Shown here in pieces: positions 56,979 through 64,000 of a stretch of DNA of 64,000 bases; positions within the stretch are counted from its first letter, which is position 1, and every line of letters starts with the position of its first letter. Below the pieces are notes generated by a model that saw only the letters and a list, made by a program, of their open reading frames with translations, did not search any database and was not told where the DNA came from. Position numbers and translations under genes: made by a program. This stretch comes from Anaeramoeba flamelloides (Eukaryota > Metamonada > Anaeramoebidae): positions 8,213,001-8,277,000 of the forward strand of contig JANTQA010000015.1 in NCBI GenBank assembly GCA_027625915.1, in the 5' to 3' direction.

Positions 56979-59343
56979 TTAAAAAATAGATCGATGTTTT
57001 ATATTTTTTGATTTGAAATAATGGCTTTTTTTGTATTGATTTAAAATAATAAAATGAATTTTTTTAAGAAATTTTTATTTTTACTTTGAATTTTTTTTAC
57101 CTTTCTTTTTCATTTGTAGTCCAATTTTCAATAAAAATGTATGTTTGACTTATTTCCAAGAGTTTTCTTCTTTTTTTCCCTAAGGCCAAAAGAAAATTGG
57201 TCAACATTTTTTTGTTAGAGTACAAGATTCATTAAAAACCTGTATCTGTGGCATATTACCTAATTTCAAAATTAAACCTTTGCTTTTTTTCTTCTTGTTT
57301 TAACACAATAGCTAATTTAACACCCAATATGTTAAATTTCGTAAAATCATTTTTTACTGTTAATTGTAAAAAAAAAAGATCAAATGTTTCATACAGCCTA
57401 TCAAAAAAAAATAAACCTCTCAAGAATTAAAATCAATTATCAAAATTTAACATTTATACAAAGGTTAATGAATAATTTAAGCCCTGTTTTCAGAATAAAA
57501 AAAAATCTAATGTTCCCTGATTTATAAAAATCTTTTTTTGAAAAGCTAAATGAGAATTTAGTTCCTTATATTTTGAAACAAATAGTAAAGTAAACTCATT
57601 GTTATTTTATGAAAATTTTCAATTATAAATTAAATTTATTTAAATTTTTTGATATAATTATCATAAATTTATTTTTTTTTTGTTTTTTTGATGATAAAAG
57701 ATTTTTAAAAAATTAACCCAATTAATAAGCGAAAGTTTTCAATTTGATCCTTGATTTTTATAATTTTTTTTAATAATCAAACTTTTTGATATCTACAAAT
57801 GTTTACTTATTTTGTATTTTCGGTTTATTTGATCATTTTATGTTGTAACCTTCAATAAAAAAGGAACATATCTTTTTATTTTGATAACACAATCATAGCA
57901 AGTAGACACGGTTTATTATACCAACAAATAACATTTTTTTTTTTAGGATAGGATCTTGTTTATTTGTTCGATCAAACAATTTGGGCGAATCATAAAATGA
58001 GGATAGGTTACTGAAATCCGCTATAAATGGCCGCTTATACAAATTGTCTTTCTTATTAATGTATTTTTCGGTCAAAAAAACTCTTATTTTCAAAAAAAAT
58101 TGTTAAAAAAAATAAAGGATTAAATAAAACAACGGTTAAATTTGGAAACAAGAACTTTTATTTTTTAGAAAATTTATTTGGTTTTTAAAACAAGGGTTAT
58201 AAGGGTAACTGTAAAATTTAAATTGTTCAATTTCTAAGAGGGGTGTTAAATTATTTCCCTTTTAGAATAATAGACTTTGAATTTTTATTTAAGTCCTGCG
58301 AGTTTGATTTTTTTCGGAAAAGCAAAAGGAAACTTTTTATACAGTAAAGTTATAAATAATTGTGATTTTTATTCACCAATTTTTCTTCTTCTGTATTTCA
58401 ATTAAAGATCAATTTTTTCAACCAAAAATGAAAAAATTTTTTAAAAATAACCAAATTTTTCATATTTATTAATTAGAAAAGGAAGGTATAAATAAAGAAG
58501 TTTATTTCAATTTTATAAAGCCAACTTCGGTAAAAAAAAAGTATTTTAACAGGGTATTTGAAGAGTAATGTAAAACGGTTTGTTGTCTTGTAAATAAACG
58601 GATATTTTTTTTTAAAAAAACCTCGTTAAAACCGAGAGTAAAATTTTTGTAAATATTAACTACCTTTCTAGGGGGTGGATTTAGTCGACTAAGGAATTGA
58701 AAAACTTTTTATTTTTCATAAGGTAATAAAAATGTAAAATAAAGTTTACAATATTTCCATTTGATTTTGGAAATTCCTTTTTTCTTTTTCAACAAGAATT
58801 TAATTCAGAAAACATATTGTTTGATGGGTACTCATAGTGCTTTTTAAACAATTATTCTTATTCAAGATAACACTTTTGAAATTCATCTTATGAATAAGAT
58901 AATAATTTGTATCCTTTTCAAACTCTTTTTTCATCGTAATAAAAAAATACGGTTCAAAAAAAAACCACTTTTTGAAATTCTCTTGGGTAATAATCAAAGA
59001 TAAAGATTACATTTGGTTTATAAATCAAATATTAAGAAAAAATCAAAAAAAATCAACTCGAATAATTTCTTCATTTAAAAGTGGTCTTTAAATCTTAAAA
59101 CTATCCACTCTCTTCAAAGATCAATGATCAAATCGAAACCTTTATGAATATAAAAAAAATCGAATTTTGATAAAAATATTCTTGATAATCTATGATTTGA
59201 ATGAAAATCCGGGTTGTTTAGAGGCTGAATTATTCACACAATTAACGGTAATAAAAGATTATAATTTTAAATAACTAACAAAAAAAAAAACATTTATTTA
59301 TTTTTGAACCTCTTCTTGTTTTGTTTTTAAAAAAAATTCCAGT
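56979..59343. other. Spacer upstream of the cyclin gene
   Basis: Mostly AT-rich. A minus-strand stretch 57893-58093 reads with protein-like codons for about 55 residues (including KRPFIADFSNLSSFYDSPKLF-like sequence) but has no ATG at its start and no recognised family, so it is not called as a gene. No other feature seen. Confidence 0.35.
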
Positions 59344-61645
59344 ATGTTTTCGAGAAGCAAAAAAACTTCAAATCACAAGGACGGAGAAAATAAAGAAAAC
59401 AAGGATGATTTCAAACAAAAACAAATACCAAATTTAAAGAATAATAATAAGTTACCCAGATTTAAAAAGGCTTTAAGGAATATTTCAAATTTCCCTTCTC
59501 GCTTTCGAAACAATAATCAAAAGAACACTAGGAAAAAACAAAAAAGATCTCTTGGATTTTTTAAAAGTAAGTGTTTTTCCTTTTATTTTTAAAAATTGAA
59601 ATCTATCCGTTAAGAAATTATTTTTTTTTGAGAAAAAATTTTTTTATTGTTCTTTTTCATTTAAAAAACACCTATTTAACTCAGCTTGAAAAAAAAATAC
59701 CGAAACCTTTCAAGAAAAATATTCAAAAATGCATAAAGATCAAATGAAAAATAGTTCATATCTTTTTGGTAATATTTGATTTGACAACTAAAGTAATCAT
59801 TAATTAGAAAGGATAAACAATTCTTTATTAGTAAATTCATTCTTTTCTTTCAAATTTCCAACATGAATCATCTGGCAATTTCAAAACAAAAAGAACAAAA
59901 TTTTCCATTAGATATTCCTAAAAATCCAAACCCTAAAATTAAAACAAAACACTAAGGTCGATGATTCTAAAAGGGAACATAAAATACAACCGATTTCTGG
60001 AATTTAAATTATATTTGATTTTTAAAACGACAGAAACTGAACACTTTTTTGGAAATCTAAATGAAAATTTTGTGCAATTGTTTTTCCAACAAACGGTTTT
60101 ATTAATCAAGAGAGATTTTTGTTTAAAATTTAAATACAACTTTGAGTAAATAAAGCTCTTTTAAAAAGTGATTTTGCAAAACCAAACACAAAATAAACAT
60201 AAGATCGAAAATAACAACCATTAATTTTTATTAATTTGGTATCTTTTAATTTTCTTTGTTTTTTGCTCTCTTTTAAAAAAAAAAAACCTTTAACAAATAA
60301 AAAAATAACAGAAAAAAAGAAAATTCAATTAAAAAACAACCCATTACATAAAAAACGACAAAAACGACATGAAGCATCCTCAAAAAATTCTATGGGACGT
60401 CCAAACAAAACCCATTCAGAAAAAATTCCACAACAAAAAGAGAATGAAAAGAATTTTCGAAACAAAAAAAAAACGGAGAAATTAAATAAGGGCCACAAAA
60501 GAGAAGTCAAAAAAACAGGAAAGAATTGTAAGAATAAAATCACAAAAGAAGAATTAGAAGAATTGGATAAAATTGAAGACTTTAAGAAACTTGAACAAAA
60601 TGAATTAGAAAAGAAAAAAAAACAACAAAAAATCCAAAAACAAGAAAAACTAGAAAAACAACACAAACAAGAAAAACACCGAAAGCAAGAAAAACAACAA
60701 AAACAAGAAAACCAAGAAAAAAAAGAAAAACAACAAAAAGAACAAAAACGAGATCACAAAGAAAAAAAAGAGGGACAAGATCAAAAAGAAAAAAAAGATA
60801 AAGAAAAAGGAAAAATCCTTGATATTGATTTAAACCATCAGGATGACCTTCTGTTTGTAACGGAGTATAGCAAAGAGATTTTTGAAAACAAAAGAAAAAA
60901 TGAAACAAAACATTTACCATCACCAACCTATTTAGAAGACCAAAGAGGAATCAAGCCTTTACATCGAAAAATTTTAGTTAATTGGCTCGGGTGCGTGTGC
61001 CAAGAATTGAATTTACATTCGGAGACACTGCATTTATCGATCAATTATTTCGATCGCTTTTTATCAAAGCAACAGTGCCAATCAAAATATTTGCAATTAG
61101 TTGCCATTTCTTGCTTATTTATTGCATCAAAATATGAAGAAATATATCCACCCGAATTAGAAGACCTTAGCGCGTTGACAAAATACGGCTGCACGCCCGA
61201 TCAGATTCTGAAATGCGAAACAATGATTTTAAATTGTTTAAGGTTCCAATGTACCGTGGTTACATCAAAGCAATTGCTAAGATGGTATATCAGGGCAGCC
61301 TCTGCATCGATCAGACTGATGTTCACTGCAAACTATCTTTTGGAATTGCAAATCTTGGATTATAACTTTTTACAATTCAAGCCCTCAATGGTTGCAGCCA
61401 GCTGCGTCGCGGCAGCAAGATGGATTTTATATTGCCAATGCACCAATGGTGAGAAACACTGGTGGTGTGAGACAATGGAACACTACACAGGATACAAAGA
61501 CAGCGACCTTAAAAAATGCATTTCTATGCTAATACAGGCATATAAAGATGCACCCGAAGCAGACTACACTTCCACTTATGAAAAATATGCCATCGAACAA
61601 TTGAGAAATGTCTCGGAATATCAAATAAAGGACACCTTTAATTAA
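59344..61645 (+). CDS. A/B-type mitotic cyclin with basic N-terminal extension, two exons
   Basis: The exons are 59344-59566 and 60312-61645; joined they give 518 residues. The intron (745 bp) has a perfect donor GTAAGT and acceptor AACAG, and the phase agrees (A joined to AA). Exon 1 encodes a Lys/Asn-rich N-terminus. Residues about 149-244 are an almost pure Lys/Gln/Glu helix-prone tract. The cyclin box (about 254-384) shows YLEDQRGI, HRKILVNWL (the MRAILVDWL position of cyclins A and B), ETLHLSINYFDRFLS, YLQLVAISCLFIASKYEEIYPPE. The second cyclin fold ends near 489. The family binds CDK1/CDK2 and drives S-phase or mitosis. No RxxLxxIxN destruction box is obvious in the extension. The class (A versus B) is not settled. 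Confidence 0.92.
59567..60311 (+). other. Cyclin intron (745 bp)
   Basis: GTAAGT to AACAG. It contains small open frames on both strands at 59939-60149 that are accidental. No repeat family member recognised. Confidence 0.85.
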
Positions 61646-64000
61646 TCATTTCCCCAAGAAGAATTTTTGAATTCTATTACCAATATGTGGTTTTTTTTCC
61701 GAAATTCCAACCTTACCATACCCCTACCCCTGTAATTTTTTTTGTTTCTATTTTTGAGGTTTCTAGGATTTATTTTGCAATTTTAATAAAAAATTTCAAT
61801 AGTTGGTATTTATTAATTAACCGGATTTAATTGCCAAGCAAATCAAGAGATCCATCAATATAAATAACAAAATTTGTTTTTAAAATAAATGGAAAAAAAA
61901 AAAAAAACAAAAAAAATACGTATATAAAAACACGCATTTTTTTTAGAATTTTTTTATAGAAAAACAAATTCCACCATGTTTTTTTTTTTTAAATTTCATT
62001 TTTAATTAATGTTTTTTTCTAAATTTTTAATATTTTGTTTACACTTTTTTAATTTTTTAGGAAAATTTTTTTTTTATCTTTTTTTTTTAAAAGATATCTA
62101 GTTTTTATTTTTGATGTTTTTAATATTTTTCATTTTTTTTTTTTACATGAACTATTGTTGAAAAACATAGGCTCATTGAACAAAAAAAAATAAAACAGAA
62201 TTTTCATTTTCATTTATATTTTTCTTTTAATTATAATTCTTATTTATATTATACAACCCACCTTTCATATATAACACATATTTGGCGATTATTATTCAAC
62301 ATAGTGTTTTGGAGTTTTTTTTTTTTTAAATGATCTTTTTTTACTAATTACCATATTGTTGAATGAAGAAGTTTTTATATAAAAAATTACCCACATATAT
62401 TTAATTTTCATTTGTAAATAATTTTTAATTTGAAAAAAAATGAGTAACTAAACGAAATTCACAACTTTATTTGATAATGAAATTAAGTTTCAAATACTTT
62501 CAATAACACCAACTCTATACTCTAAGTTAATTCAGATACCATTAAATTAAAAGAGATAAGTTTAGTAACCTCAAAATTCTCACATTATCAGAAAAAGTGT
62601 TTTTTCACATTTAACGCTTAATAATAAACCATTCCCAACTATTTTTGACATATATATATATACACCAACCCAATAAAAAGTATTTTTATTTTTCTAAAAA
62701 AACTTCAAAAAAGAAAAAAAAAATTTACCAAAATTTTTAAAAGATTAATTTAATAATTTCCTTTGACTTATAATTTTGAGCCCCACCAATTAAAAAAATT
62801 ACAAAATTACAAAACAAATTTACATATTCATTTACTTGTTCAAAATCATCCAACATATATGTAACAACCATTAAAGCAACTTATTAAAAAAAAGCATTTT
62901 TATCACAAGATGATAGATCGAAAATAATAAACCTTCTTACATAAATACGGATTTGCAACAAGATATACAAACATGATTATCTTTTAAGAATAAAAACATT
63001 TTGAAAAAAGTAACAAAAAAACAAAATGAAATATATTTTTTAATATAGTTGAATCTAAAACTTCGATTCTTTGAGTTGGATTTTTTTTTTTAATAGTTTG
63101 GCTTTTATTAAGAACATTGCCTCAGATAAATTACATAAAAAAAATAAAAAATAAAACAACATTTGACTATTATCTTGAAATTTTCATAAAAAGTTATTTC
63201 AAATGAAATAAGAAATCTATTAAAATTAAAATCAACAAATCTATTGTTTGGATGTCATACTTTTTGGATAATGTCATTTTCCTATGAAGAAATAAAATTT
63301 TTGATTTGAATTTACCAAATTATTTTGCAACAATCAGCTGACCAAAAGCCAGATCACCACTAAATGAAAGGTAAAGAATATTTTAGATATTAACTTGTGA
63401 ACTTTGTTCTTGAACTTTGCAACAAAATTTAATTTTTGTGATTTTAATTTTATCAGTCTTGACTTTAAATTCCCTTAGTTGCAACTTTTTTTTTTTTTTT
63501 TTTTTGAATAGAAAAACTATCGGAAAGTTTAGTATTTATCTCTTTAGATGATTTTTTACATTGTTTCTCTGGAATATTACATGACAATTCCATATACATA
63601 TTCGCCCCCAACTGGTTTTCTTCAGGAATGAATAGATCGAAAATTCAAAATTTTATTAAAATTAGAAAATGATCGTACCAAGGGCACCTTTAATCCTATG
63701 ATAGGAATGGTTATCAGACATTGTATAGAGACTTACTTATGGCAGTTTGTATGTGAATATGAATATTTTCAATTCATGGCCTTCTTTCTGAAATTGCCAA
63801 TATATTTGCAATCAACCAGATAACAAATGAATAGTGATAATTTAAAATCCCAATCTCTCAATAAAATAATTCGATATTTGATTTTTCATTGCATATTATT
63901 CCTATTTGTTGTGATAGTGACAATTGGAATCAACAAAAGATAAAATATAATCTATTCAAAGACTAATTTGAAAAACATATGAAAAAAAAAAAAAAAACCC
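61646..64000. other. Cyclin 3' flank and gene-free end of window
   Basis: T- and A-rich tracts and a small TA run near 62650. No gene, tRNA or clear repeat copy was recognised. Confidence 0.4.

Overview
The window is very AT-rich eukaryotic nuclear DNA, with long A/T runs, AT and TG microsatellites, GT-AG introns and no bacterial operon features. Protein content (eS6, an A/B-type cyclin, UBAC2, pecanex, a 7TM-RGS receptor, a probable eIF4E-binding protein), Asn runs and Lys/Glu/Gln-rich tails suggest a free-living protist, probably an amoeba. An Anaeramoeba-like metamonad would fit, but that placement is a guess. TAA, TAG and TGA all act as stops.

Layout, left to right: (1) 1.4-4.2 kb (+) pecanex-family membrane protein. 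(2) 4.3-10.2 kb, gene-free, with nested inverted-repeat elements. (3) 10.2-11.0 kb (-) ribosomal protein eS6. (4) 11-18.5 kb, mostly repeats plus one doubtful small basic gene near 13.3-13.8 kb. (5) 18.5-23.0 kb (+) a large NACHT / pentapeptide / WD40 protein whose first exon is not identified. (6) 26.4-28.3 kb (-) low-complexity protein with a canonical eIF4E-binding motif. (7) 34.7-44.9 kb (+) a seven-transmembrane RGS protein in three exons split by introns of 4.2 and 4.3 kb. (8) 46.5-54.8 kb (-) a UBAC2 homologue in two exons split by a 7.3 kb intron that contains a decayed LINE and several small elements. (9) 59.3-61.6 kb (+) a cyclin in two exons.

The exon joins are the main result of reading the raw sequence. 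RGS and UBAC2 each look like unrelated fragments until joined at phase-compatible GT-AG sites. The joins then give seven membrane helices plus a complete RGS domain, and a collinear rhomboid-UBA protein. Much of what looks intergenic is therefore intron.

The genes form no pathway and look like an ordinary stretch of chromosome. The likeliest biologically novel item is the NACHT-WD40 protein, an NLR/STAND-type architecture with an N-terminal region I do not recognise. Repeats are dominated by short non-autonomous elements with terminal inverted repeats. Several sit between TTAA duplications (piggyBac-like), others between TA dinucleotides (Tc1/mariner-like). I saw no transposase gene for any of them. 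I saw no tRNA, rRNA, CRISPR array, retrovirus, LTR element or Polinton.
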